Shown here one piece after another: positions 35,639 to 44,870 of a stretch of 64,000 nt of DNA. The stretch spans positions 62,001 to 126,000 of the forward strand of contig JADJCS010000013.1 in assembly GCA_016703105.1 (NCBI GenBank), given 5' to 3'. Origin of the DNA: Flavobacteriales bacterium. Its GTDB lineage: Bacteria > Bacteroidota > Bacteroidia > Flavobacteriales_F > PHOS-HE28. The position numbers and the translations under genes are program-made. The notes below the pieces were generated by a model. That model searched no databases, was not told where the DNA came from, and worked only from the letters and a program-made list of their open reading frames with translations. How positions within the stretch are numbered: position 1 is the stretch's first letter; the number at the start of each line of letters is the position of its first letter.

Positions 35639-36925
35639 ATGTCCACTACCACCCTGCAACGCGACCAACTGGTCTTCGACATCATCGACAAGGAACGCTG
35701 GCGTCAGACCAAGGGCCTGGAGTTGATAGCCAGCGAGAATTACGTGAGCCCCCAAGTGATGGAGGCGATGGGCTCGGTGCTCACCAACAAATACGCGGAA
35801 GGGCTGCCGGGCAAACGATATTACGGTGGTTGCGAACATGTGGACGAGGTGGAGGAATTGGCCATAACCAGGGTAAAACAACTCTTCGGTGCGGTATGGG
35901 CGAACGTGCAGCCGCATAGCGGTGCGCAGGCGAACGCGGCCGTAATGCTCGGGTGCCTGAAGCCCGGCGACACGATCCTCGGGTTCGACCTCAGCCACGG
36001 CGGGCATCTCACGCATGGCAGTCCGGTGAATTTCAGCGGCAAGCTGTACCGTGCCACGTTCTACGGAGTGGAGCAGGCGACCGGCCGGGTAGATATGGAC
36101 AAGGTGGCGGCCACGGCCCGAAAGGAGAAACCCAAGCTGATCATCTGCGGAGCCAGTGCCTACAGCCGGGATTGGGACTATGCCGCCTTCCGCTCCATCG
36201 CCGACGAGGTAGGGGCCCTGCTCATGGCGGATGTGAGCCACCCCGCCGGCTTGATCGCCGCGCATCTGCTCAACGACCCCCTACCCCACTGCCATGTGGT
36301 GACCACCACCACGCATAAAACCCTTCGGGGACCACGCGGAGGACTGATCATGATGGGGAAGGACTTCGAGAACCCCTGGGGACTGAAGACACCGAAGGGT
36401 GAAACACGCATGATGAGCGCTGTGATGGACGGCGCCGTATTCCCCGGCACCCAGGGCGGCCCGTTGGAACATGTGATCGCGGCGAAAGCGATCGGGTTCG
36501 GCGAAGCGCTCGACCCCACCTTCCAGGACTACGGCCGCCAGGTGATCGCCAATGCACAGGCCATTGCCACCTCCTTGGTGGAGAAAGGATACGACCTGGT
36601 GAGCAGTGGCACGGACAACCATTGCATGCTGATCGACCTGCGCAACAAGAACATCACCGGAAAAGAGGCCGAACGCGTGCTGGGGCTGGCGGATATCACC
36701 GTGAACAAGAACATGGTACCGTTCGACACGCAAAGCCCCTTCGTCACCAGCGGCGTACGCATCGGTACCGCCGCCGTCACCACGCGTGGACTGAAAGAGG
36801 CGGAATGCCAGCAGATCGCGCAGTTGATCGATGCGGCGATCACCCACCCCGATGACGAAGGGGAACTCAAACGCATCCGATTCCAGGTGAACGGGATGAT
36901 GCGTTTGCGTCCACTCTACGCCTGA
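35639..36925 (+). CDS. glyA: Serine hydroxymethyltransferase
   Basis: 428 residues, normal length. Converts serine and tetrahydrofolate to glycine and 5,10-methylene-THF with PLP. Seen: GLELIASENYVSPQVMEAMGSVLTNKYAEGLPGKRYYGGCE, HSGAQANAAV, ADVSHPAGLIAAH and the PLP lysine in TTTTHKTLRGPRGG (about 227). Cytoplasmic housekeeping enzyme. Five bases separate its stop from the next gene. Confidence 0.98.
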   Translation: MSTTTLQRDQLVFDIIDKERWRQTKGLELIASENYVSPQVMEAMGSVLTNKYAEGLPGKRYYGGCEHVDEVEELAITRVKQLFGAVWANVQPHSGAQANAAVMLGCLKPGDTILGFDLSHGGHLTHGSPVNFSGKLYRATFYGVEQATGRVDMDKVAATARKEKPKLIICGASAYSRDWDYAAFRSIADEVGALLMADVSHPAGLIAAHLLNDPLPHCHVVTTTTHKTLRGPRGGLIMMGKDFENPWGLKTPKGETRMMSAVMDGAVFPGTQGGPLEHVIAAKAIGFGEALDPTFQDYGRQVIANAQAIATSLVEKGYDLVSSGTDNHCMLIDLRNKNITGKEAERVLGLADITVNKNMVPFDTQSPFVTSGVRIGTAAVTTRGLKEAECQQIAQLIDAAITHPDDEGELKRIRFQVNGMMRLRPLYA

Positions 36926-36930
36926 GCGGG

Positions 36931-38211
36931 ATGGCCCGACGCCGTCAACGGAACCGGCCCAGACCCCTGCGCAATGCGTTGATCGTGCTGCTGGTCAGCA
37001 TCGCGACAGCTGAACTGAGCCCCTATGCGCTTGGCCGGTTCCTCGGTTATGGTGCTTTTGACCGGGATGACGTCCAGGCGTCGCTCGGCACGGCCCTCTC
37101 AGTCGATACCGTGCGTACCGAGCGCCCGGCTGAAGAGTATCTGGGCGACCACTTCCTACATCCGTACCTGGGTTATGTGAGCGTGCCTTTGAACGACCGC
37201 AACCGCTTCGGACTTCCTGGCGCCGATCCCGTGATGCCTGCTTCGCCGGATACGGTGAACATGGCGTTGTTGGGTGGCTCCGTGGCCATGGGGCTGCACA
37301 CCTTCAGCGAGCAACGCTTGATAAAAAGCTTGCAACGCATCCCCCGGTTCAAGGGCAAGCCCTTCCGCGTCACGGTCTTCGCACTGGGCGGGTTCAAGCA
37401 ACCACAACCGCTGCTCGCCCTCAATTACTTCCTCGCGCAGGGGGCGCACTACGATGTGATCCTCACGCTCGACGGGTTCAACGACATCGTGCTCCCCTTC
37501 TGCGACAATGTGGGGTTCGGCGTGTTCCCCTCTTTCCCCAGGCATTGGAACATGTATTCACGGAAACGGCTCGATCCCCGCGCCGAGCGCGTGTTGGCGG
37601 AGCGTTTATTCCTGGCGGAACAACGTGAACAGCGCCGTTCGGAGATGGCCGCTTCCATCTGGCGTCACAGCAACCTGGCGCTGCTGCTATGGAACGCGCG
37701 CGATCGGCGTGACGCGACCGCACTGGCCGCACTGGAGGACCGGCTACGCAGCGCGCTCGCCACGCAAGACAAGGATCTCCAGGTCACCGGTCCGCCGGCA
37801 CCCTTCTCGGACACCGCCGCGTTCTTCTCCGCGCAAGCGGATATGTGGATGCGAAGCTCCTTGCAAGTGGCCGCGCTGGCCAAGGACCACGGTGCGTTGT
37901 ACGCGCACTTCCTACAACCCAACCAATATGTGCCGGGATCCAAACCCATTGGCCCGAAGGAGGCTGCCGTTGCCCTCGTGGAAGGCCCGTTCTGTTATGG
38001 CGATGCGGTGAAGAGAGGATACCCGATGCTCATCGATCGAGGCAAGCGCCTTACAGAAGCGGGCGTGCTCTTCGAGGATCTGACCATGATCTACAGCGAA
38101 CTGCGACGCCCGGTGTACAACGACAATTGCTGCCGTGTGCAACCGTTCGGATACGACCGTTTCGCGGCCCGGATGTCGGAGCGTCTTCTCCAGGCAGAAG
38201 GTGATCGGTGA
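36931..38211 (+). CDS. SGNH-hydrolase-like membrane-anchored protein, active-site His apparently replaced
   Basis: 426 residues, N-terminal anchor after a very basic start (ARRRQRNRPRPLRNALIVLLVSIATAE). SGNH-like blocks: MALLGGSVAMG (GDS-like block, about 107-117), FALGGFKQPQ (block II), TLDGFND (GxND, block III) and near the end YNDNCCRVQPFGYDRFA. In related proteins the last block reads CCH, giving the catalytic His; here it is CCR. So the fold is likely, activity uncertain. Relatives act on surface glycans. It lies 5 nt behind glyA, but the functional link is unclear. Confidence 0.65.
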   Translation: MARRRQRNRPRPLRNALIVLLVSIATAELSPYALGRFLGYGAFDRDDVQASLGTALSVDTVRTERPAEEYLGDHFLHPYLGYVSVPLNDRNRFGLPGADPVMPASPDTVNMALLGGSVAMGLHTFSEQRLIKSLQRIPRFKGKPFRVTVFALGGFKQPQPLLALNYFLAQGAHYDVILTLDGFNDIVLPFCDNVGFGVFPSFPRHWNMYSRKRLDPRAERVLAERLFLAEQREQRRSEMAASIWRHSNLALLLWNARDRRDATALAALEDRLRSALATQDKDLQVTGPPAPFSDTAAFFSAQADMWMRSSLQVAALAKDHGALYAHFLQPNQYVPGSKPIGPKEAAVALVEGPFCYGDAVKRGYPMLIDRGKRLTEAGVLFEDLTMIYSELRRPVYNDNCCRVQPFGYDRFAARMSERLLQAEGDR

Positions 38212-38227
38212 TGGTCCGCCAGAACGT

Positions 38228-38941
38228 TCAGCGCATGTTCCCCTCTGGAACACGGCCCTGCGCGTTCTCGGCGCGTGCCCGGTCCCAATCCAGATGCGCG
38301 CCACTGGTGCCAAGGATCCGTTTGAAGAACCCTTCGCGTTCCTTGATCGAAACGAAACCTGGCACAAAGGCCGATGAGGGATCGATGGACGGGGTCGAGA
38401 GGTTCGCCACGTTCAATTCGGTGAACACCACAGGCACCGGATCGATATCGGCGTGGAGTTCCCGCTCCATGCGCTTGGCAAGGCCGCGCAGAAGAGCTGT
38501 TTGGAACGGATCGGAAGCGAAGCCGATGCGGCCCTTCAGACCCCTGTCGCGCGCTACTTCGAACCCGTTGAACAAGTTCTCGGTGCTGTGTTCGGCCTGC
38601 GTCTCGAGCAGGATGTTCGCTCGCGGTACCCCGAGTTGTTCGGCGTAGAGGGCCATGATCTTGGCCTCCACATAGGGGCTATACACAGCCGCACCGGAAA
38701 AGACGAGGTTCTTGGCGAGCCCTTGTTGGTAAAGATGCACCGCCCAATGGACGCGCATCTGCATCACATAAGACCATTGCCCACCCTCAAAAGGCACCCC
38801 TGGAACGATCACAGCCTCGAAGGGCGCTCGTTTCGCACGCTCATAATACTTCGCCTGGCCCTTGCTGGAGATGTAGCATCCCGGAAGGAGCAGCAAAAGC
38901 AGGAGGCCGGCCAGGAAGTTGGGGAGGGTGCGATGAACCAT
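38228..38941 (-). CDS. YdcF/SanA family (DUF218) lipoprotein
   Basis: 237 residues from ATG 38941, with lipobox LLLPGC at about residue 22. The DUF218 core is present: FEAVIVPGVPFEGG, HLYQQGLAKNLVFSGA, PYVEAKIMALYAEQLGVPRANILLETQAEHSTENLFNGF. YdcF/SanA/ElyC proteins act in envelope maintenance in other bacteria; the substrate is unknown. It converges on the SGNH-like gene with 16 nt between them, in a block with several envelope genes. Confidence 0.85.
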   Translation of the reverse strand: MVHRTLPNFLAGLLLLLLLPGCYISSKGQAKYYERAKRAPFEAVIVPGVPFEGGQWSYVMQMRVHWAVHLYQQGLAKNLVFSGAAVYSPYVEAKIMALYAEQLGVPRANILLETQAEHSTENLFNGFEVARDRGLKGRIGFASDPFQTALLRGLAKRMERELHADIDPVPVVFTELNVANLSTPSIDPSSAFVPGFVSIKEREGFFKRILGTSGAHLDWDRARAENAQGRVPEGNMR

Positions 38942-39018
38942 GCGTGGATGAGTTGGCTGAGACCTGAACAAAGAACGCCCTGAGAAGGTTCGAATATTGT
39001 CCGAGCTGCCCCGTTGGA

Positions 39019-39819
39019 TCATGTGGTGTTCGCAGTACTCGTTATCCTGAGCGATCGCATCATCCATGCCACTCCCTCCTCGGGGAACCAAAGCAGGTAG
39101 AACACGAGGAAGGCGAACGCCATGTCGACGATGCCCAACCAGAACGCAGTGCCCAGGTGGAACACGACACCGGCGGCCAACCAAACAATGCGCGTCGGTC
39201 CCCACCACACAGCCAACGGAAAGGTGAGTTGGAAAAGCAGCACGGCCCAACAGAGACCCGGCGTGACCGGGAGGAGCGAAGGACCGTAGGTAGGATCCGA
39301 GGCGATGATCCCCAGCGCGGTGCCGTCGGTCCACGTGGTGCCGTGCAGCTTCTGAAGGCCTGTGATCGCATACGCCAACAACAGTTGTAGCCGAAGGACC
39401 TGGATCGGAACGAGGGACAGGGGTCCATGTTCCTTGGATGGATCAACACGCAAGAAAATCGACCAGAACAACGCGTTGCGCATCAACCATGTGCCGCCGT
39501 TGTTGGCGAGCCAGGCACGGTCCGTGAGCGCGCAGAAGAATAGCCAGGTGAGCGCTCCGATCCACCAAGGTCGACTCTTGAAGGCCCCGATCACCGCGAA
39601 TAAAAGCAATGCTATCGCAACAGGCACAGCGGCACCGGACGGCATCCACACGCCGAAACCATGCAACAAGCCGGAAACGATGCCGGGATCCCCGAGCTCC
39701 GGTGACACCGGATGCTCCCACAGCCATTCAGCCGCAGGAAGCGCGCTAAGCAGCCATACCAGTAGCCAAAGGTGCAACGCACGTTGGAACCACATGACCC
39801 GTATATCCAGTGCCTTCAT
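39019..39819 (-). CDS. HTTM-domain membrane protein (vitamin K-dependent carboxylase-like)
   Basis: 266 residues from ATG 39819, about six membrane helices. QLLLAYAITGLQKLHGTTWTDGTAL, FQLTFPLAVW and FHLGTAFWLGIVDM are the conserved HTTM blocks found in gamma-carboxylase homologs. The soluble C-terminal lumenal part of true carboxylases is absent, so enzymatic activity is doubtful. It overlaps the upstream gene by 4 nt (ATGA), and the two are clearly a pair. Confidence 0.82.
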   Translation of the reverse strand: MKALDIRVMWFQRALHLWLLVWLLSALPAAEWLWEHPVSPELGDPGIVSGLLHGFGVWMPSGAAVPVAIALLLFAVIGAFKSRPWWIGALTWLFFCALTDRAWLANNGGTWLMRNALFWSIFLRVDPSKEHGPLSLVPIQVLRLQLLLAYAITGLQKLHGTTWTDGTALGIIASDPTYGPSLLPVTPGLCWAVLLFQLTFPLAVWWGPTRIVWLAAGVVFHLGTAFWLGIVDMAFAFLVFYLLWFPEEGVAWMMRSLRITSTANTT

Positions 39820-40304
39820 GGTGACCTGAACCGGATGGGAACGATCCGCCCCGGGCGGTGCTCCGGACGCGCAACGTCGTCCACACAATATTGTACCGCT
39901 TGGAACCCGAGGCCCAGCTCCGTGCCACCAGTGTCCCGAACCAGCCCACGCATCGCGCCTTCCATACGTTCGTCCACCACAAGCGTGTCCGGCAACGGTC
40001 GTGTTCCACCCAGATAGTGGCCCATCTGCAGGGCCATGCGACGGACCAAGAAGGGGTCGTGAGAACCGGCCAGTGGGCGGCTGACCGACGGACCCAGCAG
40101 GACTCGCAATTCACACGAACAAAGCGGTGGGTCCGGCGCGAAGAGTCCCCAGGTCTGATGAAAGACCGGCCGGACATAGGCTTGCGACCAGAGGCGCACC
40201 CGCGCCGGCACCCATTCCTCGGGGGCCGTGTAGGCAGCGAGCATCGCTATATGCATGGCCACAGCGAACACCACATACCATTTCCTTCCAGAGCGCGACC
40301 GCAT
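39816..40304 (-). CDS. Small membrane-anchored partner of the HTTM protein (possibly DUF5819)
   Basis: 162 residues from ATG 40304 (the frame runs on to 40637 but overlaps the fumarylacetoacetase gene). One N-terminal helix (WYVVFAVAMHIAMLAAYTA), then FHQTWGLFAPDPPLCSCELRVLL, a 'W-x-LFAPxP' motif seen in DUF5819-type proteins that are encoded next to HTTM proteins. Role unknown. First gene of a two-gene operon, divergent from fahA. Confidence 0.72.
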   Translation of the reverse strand: MRSRSGRKWYVVFAVAMHIAMLAAYTAPEEWVPARVRLWSQAYVRPVFHQTWGLFAPDPPLCSCELRVLLGPSVSRPLAGSHDPFLVRRMALQMGHYLGGTRPLPDTLVVDERMEGAMRGLVRDTGGTELGLGFQAVQYCVDDVARPEHRPGRIVPIRFRSP

Positions 40305-40386
40305 AGGTCCGTGAAGATGGCACCTTACCATGGCATACCGCTCTTCGCCCGATCCGCACCTTTGCACCCCTACCACCCGATCTTCC

Positions 40387-41664
40387 ATGCACATTCCCGC
40401 CAACGACCCCGCACTACGCTCCTGGGTCCCCGTTCCACTGCGCAGCGACTTTCCTATCCAGAACCTGCCGTTCGGCATGGGCCTATGGAACGGCGAGGAA
40501 CCAGCGCCCATGACACGCATCGGTGACCGCTGCGTGGACTTGGGTGTGCTTGCGGAAGCGGGACTTCTGGATGGGCTTGGTATGGTCGCTTCGGACTTCC
40601 AGCGCCCCGTATTGAACGGGATCTTGGCGCATGGCAAACCTGCGCTCCGCGCCCTTCGTCAACGACTATCCGACCTTTTGCGCGAAGGCGGGGACCCCGC
40701 GCTCCGGAACAACAACGACCTGCGCGAGGAGGCTCTCCTCCCGGCCGACATGGTGCTCATGGGAATGCCGATCGCGATCGGTGACTACACCGACTTCTAC
40801 AGCAGCCGCGAGCATGCCACCAACGTGGGCACCATGTTCCGCGATCCCGCGAACGCGCTCCTGCCGAACTGGCTCCATCTACCCGTGGGCTACCACGGGC
40901 GCACCAGCAGCATCATCATCAGTGGGGAGGAGATCCATCGACCGATGGGCCAAACGCGACCGGACCCCAATGCCCCGCCCGTATTCGGCCCCACCAAGCA
41001 GTTGGATCTCGAACTTGAGGTGGCCTTTGTCACTTTCGCGGGAAAACCCCTGGGCCAGCGGATCAGCACTGCGGAAGCGGAGGACCACATCGCCGGCCTA
41101 CTGCTGTTCAATGATTGGAGCGCGCGTGATATCCAATCCTGGGAATACGTTCCCCTCTGTCCGTTCCTCTCCAAGAATTTCGCGAGCAGCGTCAGCCCCT
41201 GGCTCGTGACACTTGACGCGCTCGCACCATTTCGCGTACCGGGTCCCGTGCAGGATCCACAACCGCTCCCCTACCTGCTCTTCGAAGGCGACCGCAACAT
41301 CGACCTGCGCTTGGAAGTGGCCATCGTTCCTGAGGGGGGAGGGGAAACCGTGGTATGTCGAAGCAACCATCGCCATCTGTATTGGAACATCGCCCAACAG
41401 CTCGCGCACCATACGGTGAACGGCTGCAACATTCGCTGTGGCGACCTGATGGCGAGCGGCACGATCAGCGGCCCCGATCCGACCAGTTTTGGCAGCATGC
41501 TCGAACTCACCTGGCGCGGCACCAAGCCGATCCTCTTGAACGATGGCAGCACGCGCAAGTTCATCGAGGATGGCGATACGGTGGTCCTGCGCGGCCACTG
41601 CGAAGCGAGCGGGGTGCGGATCGGTTTCGGTGCTCTCGAGACCAAGGTGCTGCCGGCGGTGTAG
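40387..41664 (+). CDS. fahA: Fumarylacetoacetase
   Basis: 425 residues from ATG 40387, normal family length. Last step of tyrosine degradation: fumarylacetoacetate to fumarate and acetoacetate. N-terminal FAH domain (DFPIQNLPFGMG) and catalytic domain with FYSSREHATNVGTMFR, LPVGYHGRTSSI, KQLDLELEVAF, LLFNDWSARDIQSWEYVPLCPFLSKNFA and DLMASGTISG, including the metal ligands. No other tyrosine-catabolism genes are in the window. Confidence 0.97.
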   Translation: MHIPANDPALRSWVPVPLRSDFPIQNLPFGMGLWNGEEPAPMTRIGDRCVDLGVLAEAGLLDGLGMVASDFQRPVLNGILAHGKPALRALRQRLSDLLREGGDPALRNNNDLREEALLPADMVLMGMPIAIGDYTDFYSSREHATNVGTMFRDPANALLPNWLHLPVGYHGRTSSIIISGEEIHRPMGQTRPDPNAPPVFGPTKQLDLELEVAFVTFAGKPLGQRISTAEAEDHIAGLLLFNDWSARDIQSWEYVPLCPFLSKNFASSVSPWLVTLDALAPFRVPGPVQDPQPLPYLLFEGDRNIDLRLEVAIVPEGGGETVVCRSNHRHLYWNIAQQLAHHTVNGCNIRCGDLMASGTISGPDPTSFGSMLELTWRGTKPILLNDGSTRKFIEDGDTVVLRGHCEASGVRIGFGALETKVLPAV

Positions 41665-41741
41665 CCCACGGCCCTGCTGTGCGTGCATACTTTTACAGCA
41701 CGCACTACCGCACAAAGACGCTGAGGATCTCCTAGTCAGCC

Positions 41742-44003
41742 ATGGACAAAGGCCCCAACATCCCGCCCGTGGTGGAACAGGTGCATCAGGCGCCGCATCA
41801 GCCGCACATCGATGTGGCCAAAGAACGGGGCGAGATCCTGCTGCGTTACCGGGGTCTATTGCGGACCATCAAAGGGCACCGCACGCCCGATGATACCCGC
41901 CTTATCCGGAAGGCGTTCAACATCGCCCTGGAGGCACACAAGGACCAACGCCGCAAGAGCGGCGAACCATACATCTACCACCCGCTCGCCGTCGCCCGCA
42001 TTTGCTCGGAAGAGATCGGCCTGGGCACCACCAGCGTGGTGTGCGCTTTACTGCACGACACCGTCGAGGACACCGACCTGACATTGGAGGATGTGCGCGA
42101 CCTCTTCGGCCCCACGGTGGCCAATATCATCGACGGGCTCACCAAGATCAGCGGTCTGCAATTCGGCACGGACAGCATCCAGGCGGAGAACTTCCGCAAA
42201 GTGCTGCTTACCCTCGCGCAGGATGTGCGTGTGATCCTGATCAAGCTCGCCGATCGGCTTCACAACATGCGCACGTTGGACAGCATGGTGCGGGACAAGC
42301 AGCTGAAGATCGGCAGTGAAACGCTCTTCCTCTATGCCCCGCTCGCCCATCGACTGGGTCTTTACAGCATCAAGAGCGAACTGGAGGACCTCGCCCTGAA
42401 GTTCAAGGAACCAACGGTCTACCTGGACATCGAACAGAAACTGAAAAAAGGCGAAGCGGTGCGCAAACGGTTCATCAGCCGCTTCACGTTGCCCATCCGC
42501 GAGTCTCTGGACAAGGAGGGTTTCACTTACGAGATCAAAGGGAGACCGAAGAGCATCCATAGCATCTACAACAAGATGCTGAAGAAGAACGTGAGCTTCG
42601 AAGAAATATACGACGTGTTCACCCTCCGCATCATCATCGATACCAAGCAGGAACTGGAAAAGGCCGATTGTTGGCGGGTCTACTCGGTGGTGACGGACTA
42701 TTACCAGCCGAACCCGGACCGGCTGCGGGACTGGATCAGCACGCCAAAGGCCAACGGCTACGAGAGCCTGCACACCACGGTCATGAGCCCGGGTGGGCGA
42801 TGGGTGGAGGTCCAGATCCGGAGCAAGCGCATGGACGAGATCGCCGAGATGGGCCTCGCCGCGCACTACCGCTACAAGGATGATGAAGAGCATGCCTCCG
42901 CACTGGACGATTGGCTGGGTCGCGTGCGCGAAGTGCTCGAGGACCCGAGCAGCAACGCCATCGATTTCGTCAACGACTTCAAGCTGAACCTCTTCAGTGA
43001 CGAGATCATGGTCTTCACGCCGAAAGGCGAGATGATCAATCTGCCCGCCGGTGCCACCGCGTTGGATTTCGCCTTCGACATCCACAGCCATGTGGGCCGC
43101 CAGTGCATCGGGGCCAAGGTGAACCACAAGCTGGTGCCATTGAGCCATAAGCTGCGCAGCGGCGACCAGATCGAGATCATCACCAGCAAAAAGCAACAGC
43201 CGAAAGAGGAGTGGCTCAACTATGTGGTGACCGCCCGTGCGCGACACAAGGTCAAGCAGGCCCTGCGCGAGCAGAAACGCAAGCTGGCCGTCGTGGGTCG
43301 CGAGGCCGCCCAACGCAAGCTCCGCAGCTGGGGTGCCAAAGTGGACGAGCGCAACATGGCGGTGTTGGTGGAGCACCACCGCGCCACATCATCCACCGAC
43401 CTTTTCTACCGCATCGCACGTGGACGCGTCGATCTGGACATATTGGGTACCCCGAGGGTGCGGAACGGGCGATTGGCCCTCCCGAAGATCGTGGTGCTCG
43501 AAGAAGAAAAACCGCTGGAGGATGTCGTCTCCGGGATCCGGGGAGAAGCTTCCGGTGCCTTGGTCATCGGTGACGAGCTGCAAAAGCTGGAGTACCAGCT
43601 CAGCACTTGCTGCAATCCCATTCCGGGTGATGACGTGTTCGGTTTCATCACCCAAGGTGAAGGGATCCGCATCCACCGCGTGAATTGCCCCAACGCGGTA
43701 CAGTTGATGAGCAACTTCGCCTACCGCATCGTGAAAGCCCGGTGGAAAGGAAAGGACAGCATGGAATTCCTCGCCGGGCTCCGTTTCTCCGGGATAGATG
43801 AAGTGGGGCTGGTGAACAAGATCACCTCCATCATCAGCCACCAGCACAACGTGAACATGCGTTCCATCAGCTTCGAGAGCAACGCTGGCATTTTCGAAGG
43901 TAGGGTGATGGCCTTTGTGCAGGACACCGATCACCTCAGCTCATTGATCGAAAAATTGCGCCGGGTGCATGGTGTGCGTTCCGTGGAGCGCATCGACAAC
44001 TGA
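41742..44003 (+). CDS. relA/spoT: Bifunctional (p)ppGpp synthetase/hydrolase RelA/SpoT
   Basis: 753 residues. Order: HD hydrolase (HPLAVARICSEE, LLHDTVEDTDLT at about 104, intact HD pair), synthetase (YEIKGRPKSIHSIYNKML, TPKANGYESLHTTV, VEVQIRSKRMDEIAEMGLAAHYRYK), TGS (IMVFTPKGEMINLPAGATALDFAFDIHS), zinc-finger/helical part (STCCNPIPGDDVFGF) and a C-terminal ACT domain (GLVNKITSIISHQHNVNMRSISFES). The intact HD motif argues for a bifunctional Rsh enzyme of the stringent response. Confidence 0.97.
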   Translation: MDKGPNIPPVVEQVHQAPHQPHIDVAKERGEILLRYRGLLRTIKGHRTPDDTRLIRKAFNIALEAHKDQRRKSGEPYIYHPLAVARICSEEIGLGTTSVVCALLHDTVEDTDLTLEDVRDLFGPTVANIIDGLTKISGLQFGTDSIQAENFRKVLLTLAQDVRVILIKLADRLHNMRTLDSMVRDKQLKIGSETLFLYAPLAHRLGLYSIKSELEDLALKFKEPTVYLDIEQKLKKGEAVRKRFISRFTLPIRESLDKEGFTYEIKGRPKSIHSIYNKMLKKNVSFEEIYDVFTLRIIIDTKQELEKADCWRVYSVVTDYYQPNPDRLRDWISTPKANGYESLHTTVMSPGGRWVEVQIRSKRMDEIAEMGLAAHYRYKDDEEHASALDDWLGRVREVLEDPSSNAIDFVNDFKLNLFSDEIMVFTPKGEMINLPAGATALDFAFDIHSHVGRQCIGAKVNHKLVPLSHKLRSGDQIEIITSKKQQPKEEWLNYVVTARARHKVKQALREQKRKLAVVGREAAQRKLRSWGAKVDERNMAVLVEHHRATSSTDLFYRIARGRVDLDILGTPRVRNGRLALPKIVVLEEEKPLEDVVSGIRGEASGALVIGDELQKLEYQLSTCCNPIPGDDVFGFITQGEGIRIHRVNCPNAVQLMSNFAYRIVKARWKGKDSMEFLAGLRFSGIDEVGLVNKITSIISHQHNVNMRSISFESNAGIFEGRVMAFVQDTDHLSSLIEKLRRVHGVRSVERIDN

Positions 44004-44037
44004 CCCCTTCGGGCACCGGCGTACCCTTTGGGCCGCG

Positions 44038-44045
44038 TACCTTCG
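44038..44045 (+). promoter_or_regulatory. -7-like box 7 nt before the fur-like gene
   Basis: TACCTTCG, seven bases, ATG 44053. Confidence 0.35.
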
Positions 44046-44052
44046 CCGCGCG

Positions 44053-44514
44053 ATGGTGAGTCCCGAACAAAAGGATCGCGTGCGGGCGCTTTTCACGGAA
44101 TTCCTGGAACGCCGGGGGCATCGGAAGACCCCGGAGCGTTTCGCCATCCTCAGCGAGATCTACGAGCAGGAAGGCCACTTCGACATCGAGCGCCTCTACG
44201 CACGCATGAAACAGAAGCGGTACCGCGTGAGCCGGGCCACGCTCTACAACACCATGGACCTGCTGCTGGAAAGCGATCTGGTGAGAAAGCACCGTTTCAC
44301 AGGTGCCCCGGCCCAGTTCGAGCGGAGCCATTCCTTCCGTCAGCACGACCATCTTATCTGCCGTGTATGTGGCGCGGTCACGGAATTCTGCGACCCCCGT
44401 ATCCAAAACATCCGATCCACCGCAGCGGAGGCCACCGGTTTCATGGTGGAGCATCATGCGTTGCATCTTTACGGCGTCTGCCGAACCTGCCGCTCCAAGA
44501 ACGAACGATCATGA
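44053..44514 (+). CDS. Fur family transcriptional regulator
   Basis: 153 residues from ATG 44053. Winged helix: RRGHRKTPERFAILSEIYEQEGHFDIERLYARM ... RVSRATLYNTMDLLLESDLVRKHRF. Metal sites: HSFRQHDHLICRVCGAVTEFC and the C-terminal CRTCRSK, giving the two Cys pairs of the structural zinc site. Regulates metal or peroxide response; which metal cannot be told. First gene of an overlapping string fur-STAS-purA. Confidence 0.92.
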   Translation: MVSPEQKDRVRALFTEFLERRGHRKTPERFAILSEIYEQEGHFDIERLYARMKQKRYRVSRATLYNTMDLLLESDLVRKHRFTGAPAQFERSHSFRQHDHLICRVCGAVTEFCDPRIQNIRSTAAEATGFMVEHHALHLYGVCRTCRSKNERS

Positions 44515-44870
44515 CCGAACGCCCCACTTTCGACCTCGAGGTAGAAACCACCCCTGCGGGACCCGTCTTCAAACTGCACGGGCGCCTTATGGACCAACAG
44601 CAGGCGGACAAGCTCATGAGCGCGCTGGAAGAGGGATTGTCCCAGGGACGCAAGAACGTGGTGCTGGATATGAGCCAGCTCCAATACATGAACAGCACCG
44701 GCTTGAACATCCTGATCAACGTGCTGACCCGTACGCGCAATGCGGGTGGCGATGCCATCATATCGGGTCTTTCCCCGAGCGTGCGGCAACTCTTCGTGGT
44801 CACCAAGCTCGACTCGGTCTTCACCATCACCAGTGGTGTGGACGAGGCCCTGGCCAAGCTCCAGGCCTGA
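44511..44870 (+). CDS. STAS-domain protein, anti-sigma factor antagonist-like
   Basis: 119 residues, ATG 44511 overlapping the fur stop by 4 nt. VFKLHGRLMDQQQADKLMSALEEGLSQGRKNVVLDMSQLQYMNSTGLNILINVLTRTR is a full STAS domain; NSTG replaces the usual DSSG around the phosphorylatable serine. Partner anti-sigma kinase is not in the window. Its stop overlaps the purA start as TGATG, so all three genes are translationally coupled. Confidence 0.88.
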   Translation: MTERPTFDLEVETTPAGPVFKLHGRLMDQQQADKLMSALEEGLSQGRKNVVLDMSQLQYMNSTGLNILINVLTRTRNAGGDAIISGLSPSVRQLFVVTKLDSVFTITSGVDEALAKLQA

